A stretch of DNA of 64,000 nucleotides, from positions 2,294,001-2,358,000 of the forward strand of contig CAVZIJ010000003.1 in the NCBI GenBank assembly GCA_963775335.1. The letters are read 5' to 3'. Every line of letters begins with the position of its first letter. Positions within the stretch are counted from its first letter, which is position 1. Of the stretch, positions 41,835-51,567 are shown piece after piece. This DNA comes from CAVQCX01 sp963775335. Lineage in GTDB: Bacteria > Pseudomonadota > Gammaproteobacteria > Chromatiales > Chromatiaceae. The notes below the pieces were generated by a model, which made no database searches, was not told where the DNA came from, and saw only the letters and a program-made list of their open reading frames with translations. The translations under genes were made by a program, and so were the position numbers.

Positions 41835-42343
41835 TTGGCGCTGCCCGGCCCGGTCACTTGCCCCACGCCATCCACGTCCAGACGGGTCTGCCGCTCCTGT
41901 GCGTCCGATATCACCAGGGTAAATGGCGTGACCTCCCCGCTCGAGTACAGAAACACCTGGGGGGCTTCGGGCGGCGCACCGCCCAGATTCACCCGGATAC
42001 CCTCGACGTACAGGTCGAGCCGAAACTGCTCCCCCAGGTCTCGAGGCCGAAACACGCGGTCTCCGGTGAGCGGCTGCCATTTACCCGTTTCCGCACGTTG
42101 GACGAACTGATACCCCTGGGTCCAGAGCTCCAGCCCGCGGTCTCTGGCCTGCAGCAGCGATTCATCCCGGGCGGCCTGAAGCAGGGCCGAGAAGCGACGG
42201 GTCTGCTGGCTCAGCAAGGCGGCGCCACGGTCCACCATGGAGAGCACGACTCCCCCGACCAGCACGCCGACGATCACGATGACCACCAACAGCTCCAGGA
42301 GGGTGAATCCCTCCTCGCGCGGCGCCCGCAGGGTCAGCGCCAT
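41831..42343 (-). CDS. gspH: Type II secretion minor pseudopilin H
   Basis: The 170-residue protein has leader MALTLRAPREEG, cut before FTLLELLVVIVIVGVLVGGV. The rest fits GspH (RFSALLQAARDESLLQARDR). GspH joins the tip complex to the main GspG filament. It starts nine bases after gspG stops. Confidence 0.92.
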   Translation of the reverse strand: MALTLRAPREEGFTLLELLVVIVIVGVLVGGVVLSMVDRGAALLSQQTRRFSALLQAARDESLLQARDRGLELWTQGYQFVQRAETGKWQPLTGDRVFRPRDLGEQFRLDLYVEGIRVNLGGAPPEAPQVFLYSSGEVTPFTLVISDAQERQTRLDVDGVGQVTGPGSAK

Positions 42344-42351
42344 GACCCGGC

Positions 42352-42804
42352 TCAGTTGAGCTCCCAGTTGCCGATGTCGTCATCACTCGGCACACCGTCG
42401 GGGCCGAGCGAATAGATGTCGACCTCCGACTTCGAGCCTGGGTAGAGATACTTGTAAGGGTTGCCCCAGGGGTCTTTGTTCAGCGTCTTGATATAGCCGC
42501 CAGCCTTCCAGTTCTTGGGCTCCGGCGAGCCGGCAGGCTTCGCCACCAGGGCCTCCAGACCCTGGTCGGTCGTGGGATAGGTGAAATTGTCCAGCCGATA
42601 CAGATCGAGCGCCGTCTCCAGCGCACGGACGTCGGTCTTGGCCTTGGCGATCCGCGCCAGCTCCGGCTTGTCCATGATCTTGGGGACGATCACGGCGGCG
42701 AGGATGCCGAGGATCACGACCACCACCAGGATCTCGATCAGAGTGAAGCCCGCTTGGCTGAGCGAGCGGCGACCCGCACGATTGTCGTTGATGCTACTAC
42801 CCAT
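42352..42804 (-). CDS. gspG: Type II secretion major pseudopilin G
   Basis: The 150-residue protein has the cleavage motif LSQAG/FTLIEILVVVVILGIL with Glu5. The C-terminal part has DLYRLDNFTYPTTDQGLEAL and the calcium-binding loop SLGPDGVPSDDDIGNWELN. GspG polymerises into the pseudopilus that pushes substrates through the secretin. It is the most conserved pseudopilin of the set. Confidence 0.97.
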   Translation of the reverse strand: MGSSINDNRAGRRSLSQAGFTLIEILVVVVILGILAAVIVPKIMDKPELARIAKAKTDVRALETALDLYRLDNFTYPTTDQGLEALVAKPAGSPEPKNWKAGGYIKTLNKDPWGNPYKYLYPGSKSEVDIYSLGPDGVPSDDDIGNWELN

Positions 42805-42852
42805 GCTGTCTCCCGTATGTCGTGGCGCCCGGCTTCTGTGCCGGCTGCGGGG

Positions 42853-44064
42853 TCAAGTGACCAATTGATTGAGCTCGAAGATCGGCAGGAGGATGGCGAG
42901 CACAATCATCAGCACCACCCCTCCCATCGTCAATATGAGCATTGGCTCGAAGAGCGCGAGCGCAGTGCTGATAGTGAGGTCCGTCTCTCGCTCCTGCTGC
43001 ACCGCAGCCCTCTCCAGCATCTCTTGAAGCTGGCCGGTCGCCTCGCCGCTGGCAATCAGATACACCGTCATGGGCGGGAAATAGCCCGTTTGCTCCAGAG
43101 CCCGGTGGATAAGGCTGCCCTCGCGCACACGATGCGCCACCAATTCGACCGCGCGGCGCATGGGCAGGTTCGGCACGACTCGCGAGGAGATCTGCAGCGC
43201 TTGCAGGATTGGAACGCCGCTGGCGGCGAGGATGCTCAGCGTGCGCGCGAAGCGGGCGCTGTTCAAACCCCGGGCCAACCGGCCAATCAGCGGCAGCGAC
43301 AGGATCAACTGATGCGCCTTGTACCGCAGGGCCTCGCGACGCAGCAGCTGGCGCAGCCCCAGCCCGGCAGCCACCCCGGCGGCCAGCGCGTACAGGCCGT
43401 ACTCGCGCACCATTTCGCTGACCCTGATGAGCCCCCGCGTGAGCAAGGGCAGCTCCTGGCCGAGGTTCCGAAATACCTGGACCACCTGGGGCACCACGTA
43501 GCCGAGCAGACCGCCGAGCACCAGCACCGCCATCACCGTCAGCAGAATGGGATAGAACAGCGCCGTGGCCACCTTCTGGCGCGTGACCTGGCGCGCCTCG
43601 GTGTAGTCCGCGAGCCGATCCAGCACCGCCTCGAGGTGACCGGACTCCTCCCCGGCATCCACGGTAGCGCGGTAGAGCTCGGGAAACGCGGACGGGAAAT
43701 CGGCCATGCCGCTGGCCAGGCTATGGCCTTCCATGAGCCTCGAGCGGACTCCGAGAATAACGCTCTTGATGCTGTTCTTGCGGCTCTGGCGCGCGACGTT
43801 CGCCAGCGCCTCCTCCAGCGGGGCGCCGGCGCGGATCAGGGTCGCGAGGTGCCGGGTGAGCAAGGCCAGGTCGGCCGCTCCCACCCGGTGGAAGCCGCGC
43901 ACTCGGCCGGGCCGGTCGGGCTTGCGGGTGACCTCCTGGATATCGAGCGGCGTGAGCCCCTGGTCGCGCAGCAACTGGCGGACCTGGCGCGCCGTGTCGC
44001 CCTCGATGACGCCCTTCTCGCGGCGTCCCCGGGCGTTGAGGGCGGAGTATTCGAAAGCCGGCAT
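42853..44064 (-). CDS. gspF: Type II secretion inner-membrane platform protein F
   Basis: The 403-residue polytopic protein has two related cytoplasmic GspF domains (LALLTRHLATLIRAGAPLEE, then FARTLSILAASGVPILQALQ), each followed by membrane helices. It connects the ATPase GspE to the growing pseudopilus. It begins MPAFEYSALNARGRREKGVI, the family start, eight bases after gspE. Confidence 0.96.
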   Translation of the reverse strand: MPAFEYSALNARGRREKGVIEGDTARQVRQLLRDQGLTPLDIQEVTRKPDRPGRVRGFHRVGAADLALLTRHLATLIRAGAPLEEALANVARQSRKNSIKSVILGVRSRLMEGHSLASGMADFPSAFPELYRATVDAGEESGHLEAVLDRLADYTEARQVTRQKVATALFYPILLTVMAVLVLGGLLGYVVPQVVQVFRNLGQELPLLTRGLIRVSEMVREYGLYALAAGVAAGLGLRQLLRREALRYKAHQLILSLPLIGRLARGLNSARFARTLSILAASGVPILQALQISSRVVPNLPMRRAVELVAHRVREGSLIHRALEQTGYFPPMTVYLIASGEATGQLQEMLERAAVQQERETDLTISTALALFEPMLILTMGGVVLMIVLAILLPIFELNQLVT

Positions 44065-44072
44065 TCAGGGGA

Positions 44073-45578
44073 CTAGGCGGCACGCGTGACGCGCAGCACC
44101 TCTTCGATGGACGTGTGGCCCGCCAAAATGCGTCTCACGCCATCCTGGCCGATCGCAGGGGTCGACTTGCGCGCCTGGACCTCGATCTCCGCCTCGCTGG
44201 CATTGTTGTGGATCAGCTGGCGCATGGTCTCGTCGACTACGACCAGCTCATAGATACCGCTGCGGCCATGGTAACCGGTCCCATTGCAGGCCGGACAGCC
44301 GATCGGCCGGTAGACCGAGATCGGCCGACGGTCGCGGATGCCGAGCAGATCCCGATCGGTCTTGGGGAGCTCATGCTCCTCCTTGCAGTGCGGACAAAGC
44401 AATCTCACGAGCCGCTGGGCCAACACGGCCAGCAGGGTGGACGACACGAGGAACGACTCCATACCCATGTCGCGAAGCCGCGTGACCGCGCCTACCGCGG
44501 TGTTGGTGTGCAGGGTGGAGAACACCAGGTGACCCGTCAAACCCGCCTGGACCGCGATCTCGGCAGTCTCCAGGTCGCGGATCTCACCGACCATCACGAC
44601 GTCGGGGTCCTGGCGCAGGATCGCCCGCAGACCCCGGGCGAAGGTCATGTCGACCTTGGTGTTGACCTGGGTCTGGCCGATACCGTCGATGAAGTATTCC
44701 ACCGGATCCTCGACGGTGAGGATGTTGCGGCTGCGATCGTTGATCTCGGCAAGCACCGCGTAGAGGGTGGTGGTCTTGCCGGAGCCAGTCGGGCCGGTGA
44801 CCAGGATCATGCCGTGTGGCCGCTGAATCAGCTCCTTGATCCGGCCATGGGTCTCGCGATCCATCCCCAGGTGGGCCAGATCGAGCCGGCCTGCCTGTTT
44901 GTCCAACAGGCGCAGCACGACGCGCTCGCCGTGTCCCGAGGGCAGCGTGGATACACGCACGTCCACCGGCCGGCCACCCACGCGCAGCGAGATGCGTCCG
45001 TCCTGCGGCAGGCGCTTCTCGGCGATGTCGAGCCGCGCCATGACCTTGATGCGCGATACGATCAGCCCACCGAGACTGCGCGGGGGCTCGAGGATCTCGC
45101 GCATGGCCCCATCCACCCGCAGACGCACCGTCAGCCGATCCTCGAAGGGCTCGACATGGACGTCCGAGGCGTTCTCCTTCACGGCCTGGGACAGAATGGC
45201 GTTGATCAGACGGATGATCGGGGCGTCGTCCTGGGACTCGAGCAGGTCCTCCGGCTCCGGGAGCGACTCGGCGATCCGATCCAGATCGAGCTCGCCCTCC
45301 ATGTCCGCCATCATCGACTCGGCGGCATCGCCGCTGCGGTCGTAGGTCGCCGCCAGCAGATGGTCGAATCGCTGGTTGTCCACCACTTCGACACGCAGTG
45401 GGCGACGCACCAGGCGACGCACCTCCACTACCGCTGCCGGGCGGGCATCGTGGCGAATGAAGACCTGCGCCCCACTTTCCTGTACCTCCCCGAGCAGGAC
45501 GCCATGGCGTTTGGCGAAGCCATAGCTGAGGCGCAGCTCCGGAGTCGAGGACTCGGATGTCTCCTGCGGATCGCTCAT
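44073..45578 (-). CDS. gspE: Type II secretion ATPase E
   Basis: The 501-residue protein starts at ATG 45578 (MSDPQETSESSTPELRLSYG). It has the N-terminal GspL-binding domain, then Walker A (GPTGSGKTTTLYAV), an Asp box (ILTVEDPVEY), Walker B (RQDPDVVMVGEIRDLETAEI) and the His box. The four-cysteine zinc module is complete (LLCPHCKEEHEL and IGCPACNGTGYHG). It powers pseudopilus assembly from the cytoplasm. It begins four bases after gspD. Confidence 0.97.
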   Translation of the reverse strand: MSDPQETSESSTPELRLSYGFAKRHGVLLGEVQESGAQVFIRHDARPAAVVEVRRLVRRPLRVEVVDNQRFDHLLAATYDRSGDAAESMMADMEGELDLDRIAESLPEPEDLLESQDDAPIIRLINAILSQAVKENASDVHVEPFEDRLTVRLRVDGAMREILEPPRSLGGLIVSRIKVMARLDIAEKRLPQDGRISLRVGGRPVDVRVSTLPSGHGERVVLRLLDKQAGRLDLAHLGMDRETHGRIKELIQRPHGMILVTGPTGSGKTTTLYAVLAEINDRSRNILTVEDPVEYFIDGIGQTQVNTKVDMTFARGLRAILRQDPDVVMVGEIRDLETAEIAVQAGLTGHLVFSTLHTNTAVGAVTRLRDMGMESFLVSSTLLAVLAQRLVRLLCPHCKEEHELPKTDRDLLGIRDRRPISVYRPIGCPACNGTGYHGRSGIYELVVVDETMRQLIHNNASEAEIEVQARKSTPAIGQDGVRRILAGHTSIEEVLRVTRAA

Positions 45579-45582
45579 GGGA

Positions 45583-47592
45583 TCAGTGCGGGGCAGGCGC
45601 CTCGGTCGCCGGCGCTTCCTGCGGGGCTGCCGAGCCGCTCGGCGGAGCGATCGGCGCAGCGATGCCACGAATCTCGTCAAGAGCCGGGGGAAGCACAGCC
45701 GCACCGTGGGACATCAGCCCGCGCTCGTGAACCTGCGTCTCGAGCTGGCGCGTGCGCAGGTAGCTGTACTTCTCTCCCGAGTAGCCGGCCGCTGTCCTGG
45801 CGTCCCGCACGATGAGCGGATGGATGAACACCATCAGGTTTTGCTTGCTCTTCTCGGTCGTGTCGTAGCGGAACAACTGCCCCAGCACCGGCACATCGCC
45901 GAGCAACGGCACCTTCTGAACGGTGTCTTTGAAGGTATCGTCGATAAGTCCACCGAGCACCACGACTTGGCCGTCCTCGACGGTGACCGTGGTCTTGATC
46001 GAGCGCTTGTTCGTAACCACGTCGGAGGTGCTCACCCCGGAAACAGCGGGAGCGAGACTGGAGACTTCCTGCTTGACCTCGAGCTGGATGCTACTGCCTT
46101 CGTTGACCTGAGGGCGCACCTTGAGGGTCAATCCCACATCCTGACGCTGGATGGTCTGAAACGGGTTCTGAACCGTCGTGCCGCTGTCGACGGTCGAGTA
46201 CTGGCCCGTGATGAACGGGACGTTCTGCCCGACCACGATCTCCGCCTCCTGATTGTCCATCGTGAGGAGACTCGGCGTGGACAGGATGTTGGTCGCCGCG
46301 TCGCTCGCCAAGGCCTGCACCAGCACTTGCCAATTGGTCACGCCCGCGGTCAGGTTGCCAACGGCGACCGCCAGCCCGTTAGCCAGCTGGGTGGGATCCT
46401 GGGACAACGACAGTATATTGCTGGCGGTGGGGCCGAAGGTGCTGATGGATTGCGTGCCCTTGGCCGTCCCTTTGCGGGTATCCAGAAAATACTGGACCCC
46501 GAGGGCATGGCTCTTGTCGGTGGTGACCTCCGCGATGATCGCCTCGACCAATACCTCGGCCCGGCGGATGTCCAACTGACGGATCACCGACTTCAAGTTC
46601 TTTAGTACCTCCGATGGCGCCGTGATGACCAAGGCGTTGTTGACCTCGTCGGGCTGGATCTCAATCTTGCCGCCGGCGGAGGAGGCTGAGGCCGCGGCGC
46701 CCGGGGCAGCGCCGGCTTTCCCTTGGGTCTGGCCGGTGACGGTCGCCTGCAGCACGGCGGCCATGTCCTTGGCCCTCGCGTATCTCAGAAAAATGACCTG
46801 CGTATTCCCGCCGCTCTCGAGCGGCGTATCCAGATGCGCGATCAGGGCCCGCAGGCGCAGCCGCGCGCTGAGCTCACCCGTCATCAGGATGCTGTTGGTG
46901 CGCTCATCGGCGGTAAGCACCGGTGCGGCGACCCCCTGAGTGGCCTGCTGACTCTGCTGCTGCAGCGCCGAGAGCACCCGCACCAGCTCGACTGCCGAGG
47001 CGTGCTCCAGCCGAATGACCTCGACATCACCCGTCTCTGCCCGGTCTATCCGCCGCACGATCTCGGTGATGCGCCGCACGTTGGAGGCCCGGTCGGAGAT
47101 GATCAAGACGTTGGAGCTGGGGTAGGCGGCGAGGTGCCCCTGCTGCGGGATCAGCGGGCGCAGGACCGGCACCAACTGCGCCGCGGAGACATACTTGACA
47201 TCGATGACCTGGGTAACCAGCTGATCGCCCGCCTCCGGTGTGTATCCGTCGAGCGTGGGTACCGCCTCCTGCTTGGCGTTGGCATCGGGCACGATCTTGA
47301 TGACCTTGCCCGCAGGGACGGCGGAGAATCCGTGCAGCTCGAGGACCGAAAGAAACACCCCATAGAGCTCGTCCTTCTTCATCGGTTTGGCCGAGACCAG
47401 CGTCACCTTGGCTTTCACCCGAGGGTCCACCAGGAAGTTGCGTCCCGTCGCCTCGGCAACCGTGTCGATCAGGACGCGGATGTCAACGTCCCGAAGATTC
47501 AGGCTTGCAAGATCCGAGTCCTCGGCGCTCGCCCGCCCGAGCGGGAGCACCAAGAGTAGGCAGAGCAGAATTGGCTGCAGCAGTCGTGGCAT
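45583..47592 (-). CDS. gspD: Type II secretion outer-membrane secretin D
   Basis: The 669-residue protein has a signal peptide (MPRLLQPILLCLLLVLPLGR, cut near SAEDS), an N0 domain (LNLRDVDIRVLIDTVAEATG), three N repeats (for example VLIISDRASNVRRITEIVRR) and a secretin domain with LTLKVRPQVNEGSSIQLEVK and VTVEDGQVVVLGGLIDD. The Ala/Pro-rich C terminus probably binds a pilotin or the outer membrane. It forms the channel through which folded proteins leave. It lies 150 bases after gspC. Confidence 0.97.
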   Translation of the reverse strand: MPRLLQPILLCLLLVLPLGRASAEDSDLASLNLRDVDIRVLIDTVAEATGRNFLVDPRVKAKVTLVSAKPMKKDELYGVFLSVLELHGFSAVPAGKVIKIVPDANAKQEAVPTLDGYTPEAGDQLVTQVIDVKYVSAAQLVPVLRPLIPQQGHLAAYPSSNVLIISDRASNVRRITEIVRRIDRAETGDVEVIRLEHASAVELVRVLSALQQQSQQATQGVAAPVLTADERTNSILMTGELSARLRLRALIAHLDTPLESGGNTQVIFLRYARAKDMAAVLQATVTGQTQGKAGAAPGAAASASSAGGKIEIQPDEVNNALVITAPSEVLKNLKSVIRQLDIRRAEVLVEAIIAEVTTDKSHALGVQYFLDTRKGTAKGTQSISTFGPTASNILSLSQDPTQLANGLAVAVGNLTAGVTNWQVLVQALASDAATNILSTPSLLTMDNQEAEIVVGQNVPFITGQYSTVDSGTTVQNPFQTIQRQDVGLTLKVRPQVNEGSSIQLEVKQEVSSLAPAVSGVSTSDVVTNKRSIKTTVTVEDGQVVVLGGLIDDTFKDTVQKVPLLGDVPVLGQLFRYDTTEKSKQNLMVFIHPLIVRDARTAAGYSGEKYSYLRTRQLETQVHERGLMSHGAAVLPPALDEIRGIAAPIAPPSGSAAPQEAPATEAPAPH

Positions 47593-47741
47593 GGGAAAGG
47601 CCCTAAGTCGAGTTCCACGGCTTCGCGCGGCTTCTTTTCCGCCGGCCGAGTCGAGGCAGTTTGCGATTCTACCCCAAGGCCCGGCGGAAAATCTCTCCCT
47701 CGTGCTCGGACCTTGGTGTACGTAAGCGCCGAGGCTGCCGC

Positions 47742-48817
47742 CTAGAACGATCCGTTGACCTGGATCAGCTGTCCGCTGCGCATGACCGTGGCGTTGACCT
47801 GAGAGGCGGAGGACAACACAGTGAGCGCGCGCAGCCCTTGGGCAGGGCTGGTGAGTGGAATGCCGTTCACCTGGGTCACGACGTCGCCGCTCTGCAGTCC
47901 GAGCGCGGAGATCGCGGGGGAGCTGGTGTTGAAGTTCAGCTGATAGCCGACGACCTGTCCGCCGTTGACCACCTCCTTGGCATTGACCATTCCGGCGATC
48001 AACGCGGGATTACTGACCACCTGGTCGCGCAGTTGGCCGAGATCCGACGTGGACAGGCTCATCGGGGCGCTGTTCGACGAGGTCTGCCCCGTCACGCCGG
48101 CGGCCGAGCGCATCCCCGGCGCCGCGGCGCCGGGCGCAGACAGCATCGGCACAGGATAACCGGAGCCCGACTGACCCGCCGCATCGCGCATGCCCCCCGG
48201 AGCCCCGACGGGGTATGTCCCAAACGCCGAATGGCGCCGATGACGGCTCGAGCCCCAGCCGCCGTTATTGTCTGGGGGCACCACCCGGGACAGGGAGGCC
48301 GTGCCGCCATAGGAGGGGACCGGAGCGCGGAGCGAGCCGTTCTCCCCCTGAGTCGGATCGAACAGGCGCAGGGTTTCGAGACCAGTCGGTCCTTCCAGCA
48401 ACACGCGGTCTGCCAGGACCTGGCGCAGGACGGCCCCGCCGGGAATACGCGCCCCGACGGCGTACATCTTCTCGACCCCGCTGCTGTCAGCGATGATGGC
48501 GATGCCGGACTCCCCCCCGTGGCGAGCACGCCGATCAGCTGCAGGTTCAGCCGGGTCTCCGGGACCTGGGCAGGGCGGACCAGGGGAGCCACTTTGGGTG
48601 CTTCTCCCATGAGCTTGGCCAACAGGATCCGACCGGCGTGATCGTAGGCCACCCGCTGTACCGCCCCACCCGCCCCGGCGCCACGGTCGGCGGGCACCGC
48701 CGGCGCCGGCGTTATCAGCGTCCCCGTGAGATGGGCGGCTGCCGAGGCCGCCAGAAGGACTGAGCCGACGAACGCAACGCGCGGCGCCCATTCGAGAACC
48801 GTTTCATTGATCTGCAT
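47742..48817 (-). CDS. gspC: Type II secretion inner-membrane protein C, interrupted by one frameshift
   Basis: From ATG 48817 the product has a membrane helix (AFVGSVLLAASAAAHLTGTL) and the homology-region start LQLIGVLATGG. The frame then breaks at seven Gs (48512-48518). With eight Gs it continues ESGIAIIADSSGVEKMYAVG through a Ser/Gly/Pro linker to a C-terminal PDZ-like domain (ISALGLQSGDVVTQVNGIPL). GspC links the platform to the secretin and recognises substrates. The other 11 gsp genes are intact, so a sequence error is more likely than a dead system. About 358 residues when restored. Confidence 0.88.
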
Positions 48818-48991
48818 ACTGGCATGACCGCCCTTGTCGCGAGCTTAGCCTCGTCCGCTATTCTAGCCTGCGATCTGGGTCCTCTGGCTAGCCCCAGCGG
48901 GCGCCGGAGCGATCCCAAGCTCCCGAACCGCCGTGAAACCCCGGTGCCGTCTTTCGTTTATCATGCCCTGCCCACTGATGCCGGAGACCCC

Positions 48992-50184
48992 ATGAGCTCA
49001 CCGGAGATCCTCGGAAGGCTCGCCTCGATCCACGAGCTGATGTCCCGGCTGATCGAGACGACGCCCGAGGCCGACGTCAATCGCCGCTTCCATCCCGAGC
49101 TGGGGTCCCTCGCCTGGCACTTCGGGCACAGCGTCTATGTTGAAACGTACTGGCTACGCGAGGTCATCCAGGGAGACGACAACCTCACCCGCCGGGTCGC
49201 CCACCTGTTCACTCCGGGCACCCGGCCTCTGGCCGATCAGTGCGCCGCGCTTCCGCCCCGCGACCACCTGTTGAGCTGGGCCGCCGAGATCCAGGACGCG
49301 CACCTGATGGCACTGGCCACCCCGGGCATGCTGCCGGCCCATCCACTGCTCGAGGCCGAGCGCATCCAACGCTTCATCCTGCAGGAGCACGACCGGGAGT
49401 ACGAGCGCACGCTCGCCGTGCTCCTCGAGCGGGCGCTGTCCGAGCCGCAGGCTCTCGGGGACCACCTCAGCGAGCGCCCGTTGCTCCCCGCTCCTCCGAG
49501 CCCCGAGGCCACCCAGGTCGAGCAGGGCCACTACCGGATCGGCTCCCGCTTCGATCCCGAGGCGTACGACAACGAGCTGCCGCCCCAGATCGTCAACCTC
49601 AGCGCCTACCGCATCGCCGCCCGCCCCACCTCCAACGCAGAATGGCTCGCCTTCATGCTGCAAGGCGGCTACCAAGACTCTTCACTCTGGAGCCAGGAGG
49701 GCTGGGAATGGCGTACCGGCATCGACCGCGCGGCGCCCCGCCACTGGCGCCGGGACGCCGGGGGCACTGGTACGGGCTGGGGATCAACGGCCCGGCGGAT
49801 TTGCCCCCGGGCGAGCCCGTCACCGGCGTCGGCCGCTACGAAGCCGGGGCTTACGCGGCCTGGGTGTCGAGTCTCGGCGGGGCCCTGGAGGGCGCAGCAC
49901 TGCAGCATGAATTCCAGTGGGAGACCGCGATCCGGACTCGAGCCGTGCGGGAGCTCGGTCGCGCCTGGGAATGGTGCTCCAACCATTTTGAGCCCTACTC
50001 CGACTACCAACCCCCCCCGGAGCCGGCGCGCGCAACCTCCGATTTCGATGGGCGACACTTCGCTCTGCGCGGAGGCTGCCTGCATACGCAGCCTGAGCTG
50101 CGCCGGCCAAGCTTCCGCCATCGCGCCCTGGCCCACCAGGATTTCCTGTTCACAGGCCTGCGGCTCATCTTTCCGCCCGAGTAG
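48992..50184 (+). CDS. EgtB/SUMF1-like nonheme-iron enzyme with DinB-like N terminus, interrupted by one frameshift
   Basis: Residues 1-150 from ATG 48992 (MSSPEILGRLASIHELMSRL) form a DinB-like helical domain with the metal motif LAWHFGHSVYVETYWLREVI. The second half is a formylglycine-generating-enzyme-like domain: VNLSAYRIAARPTSNAEWLA, then LQHEFQWETAIRT, LGRAWEWCSNHF and FALRGGCLHTQPELRRPSFR. This is the architecture of ergothioneine sulfoxide synthase EgtB and relatives. The frame is lost at five Gs (49760-49764); one more G restores HWYGLGINGPADLPPGEP. No egtD methyltransferase gene is nearby, so the product is uncertain. Confidence 0.82.
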
Positions 50185-50220
50185 CCCGCCGAGTACCGGG
50201 AAACCCCCCGCTCTCGATCG

Positions 50221-51057
50221 TCATACGAACCGCATCGAAAGATCGACCGCCCTTACGTCCTTGGTCAGGTCCCCCACCGAAACGTCGTCGACCCCTGTCT
50301 CGGCGATGGCACGCACCGTGGCGAGACTGACCCCTCCGGAGGCCTCGAGCCGCGCTCGACCCTGGGTGATCACCACGGCGCGGCGCAGCCCCTCCAGGTC
50401 GAAATTGTCCAACAGGATGCGCCGGGCCTGGGCCTCGAGGGCCTGGCGCAACTGATCGAGGCCCTCGACCTCGATCTCTACCGCGAGGTCGGGCGCCAGG
50501 TGGCGCGCCGCCTGCAAGGCCGCGGGCACCGAGCCAGCGGCGGCGATGTGGTTCTCCTTGATCAGAATCGCGTCGTACAGCCCCATCCGGTGGTTGAAGC
50601 AACCCCCGCAGGCGACGGCGTATTTCTGCTGGACTCGCAATCCCGGCAGGGTCTTACGGGTATCCAGAACGCGGGCCCCGGTGTGCGCCACCGCCTCGGC
50701 GTAGCGCCGGGCCAGGGTCGCCGTCCCCGAGAGGGTCTGGAGGTAATTGAGGGCGGTGCGCTCGCCGGTGAGTAAAGCGCGCGTGCTGCCCCGCAGCTCG
50801 CACACGACCTGATCGGGGTGCACCCGCGCGCCCTCGGCCACCGCCCAGCCCAGAACGATGTGCTCATCAAGCTGTCGAAACACTTCAGCGAACCAGGCCG
50901 CGCCGCAGAGTACCGCCTCCTCGCGGCACAACACGATCGCGCGGGACTCGGCCAACGGGGGAATCAATGCCGCGGTGCGGTCGCCACTGCCAACATCCTC
51001 GGCGAGGGCGATCCGAACCTGCTCGCGGATCAGCTCCGGCGCCGGCAGATCAGTCAA
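50221..51057 (-). CDS. nadC: Nicotinate-nucleotide pyrophosphorylase (carboxylating)
   Basis: NadC converts quinolinate and PRPP to nicotinate mononucleotide in NAD synthesis. The 278-residue protein shows the family motifs ALAEDVGSGDRTAALIP, LNYLQTLSGTATLARRYAEA, VLDTRKTLPGLRVQQKYAVA, GGCFNHRMGLYDAILIKENH and SGGVSLATVRAIAETGVDDV. The start is TTG 51057, which overlaps the end of the FKBP gene by eight bases. No nadA or nadB is nearby. Confidence 0.96.
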   Translation of the reverse strand: MTDLPAPELIREQVRIALAEDVGSGDRTAALIPPLAESRAIVLCREEAVLCGAAWFAEVFRQLDEHIVLGWAVAEGARVHPDQVVCELRGSTRALLTGERTALNYLQTLSGTATLARRYAEAVAHTGARVLDTRKTLPGLRVQQKYAVACGGCFNHRMGLYDAILIKENHIAAAGSVPAALQAARHLAPDLAVEIEVEGLDQLRQALEAQARRILLDNFDLEGLRRAVVITQGRARLEASGGVSLATVRAIAETGVDDVSVGDLTKDVRAVDLSMRFV

Positions 51058-51394
51058 TGCCGAGCAGCTCCACTTCGAACACCAGGGTCGCTTGGGGCGG
51101 GATCACCCCGCCGGCGCCAGCGGCCCCGTAACCGAGGGGTGGCGGGATGGTCAGCCTGCGCACGCCGCCCACCCGCATGCCCTGGACACCCTGATCCCAG
51201 CCCCGGATGACCCGGCCCGCACCCAGACGGAAGCGGAAGGGGTCGCTGCGGTCCCGGGAGGAGTCGAACTTACGTCCGTCTGCAAGCCAGCCGGTGTAAT
51301 GGACCGCCACCGTCTGGCCAGCTTCCGCCAGGTCGCCGGCCCCCTCGGTGAGGTCCTCCACCTTCAACCCGCCGTCCAGCATCCTTTCGGTCAT
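51050..51394 (-). CDS. FKBP-type peptidyl-prolyl isomerase
   Basis: The 114-residue single-domain FKBP has the active-site residues in VHYTGWLADGRKFDSSRDRS, FRLGAGRVIRGWDQGVQGMR and IPPPLGYGAAGAGGVIPPQA. No signal peptide is present from ATG 51394 (MTERMLDGGLKVEDL), so it is probably cytoplasmic. GAGGTGA precedes that start. The family speeds proline isomerisation during folding. It overlaps nadC by eight bases, suggesting coupled translation. Confidence 0.93.
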   Translation of the reverse strand: MTERMLDGGLKVEDLTEGAGDLAEAGQTVAVHYTGWLADGRKFDSSRDRSDPFRFRLGAGRVIRGWDQGVQGMRVGGVRRLTIPPPLGYGAAGAGGVIPPQATLVFEVELLGID

Positions 51395-51567
51395 CGGCTC
51401 ACCTCTTCTCTCGGACTCCAGGGGGAGCTGGCGACCATGAATCACCCCTCCCGTTGGCCGGCATTCTAGCCCGAATGCGAACGATGAGAAGCGTCGGGTG
51501 GGGCGCTATCGGCGATGACCCTAGTCCTCGACCACCGTCGCAGATCACGGGCTCCGCGGCATGGGCC

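Noticed and set aside
44115..45815. 566-residue open frame opposite gspE
   Set aside because: Antisense shadow; His/Arg/Gln-rich composition without domains, overlapping the start of gspE and the end of gspD.
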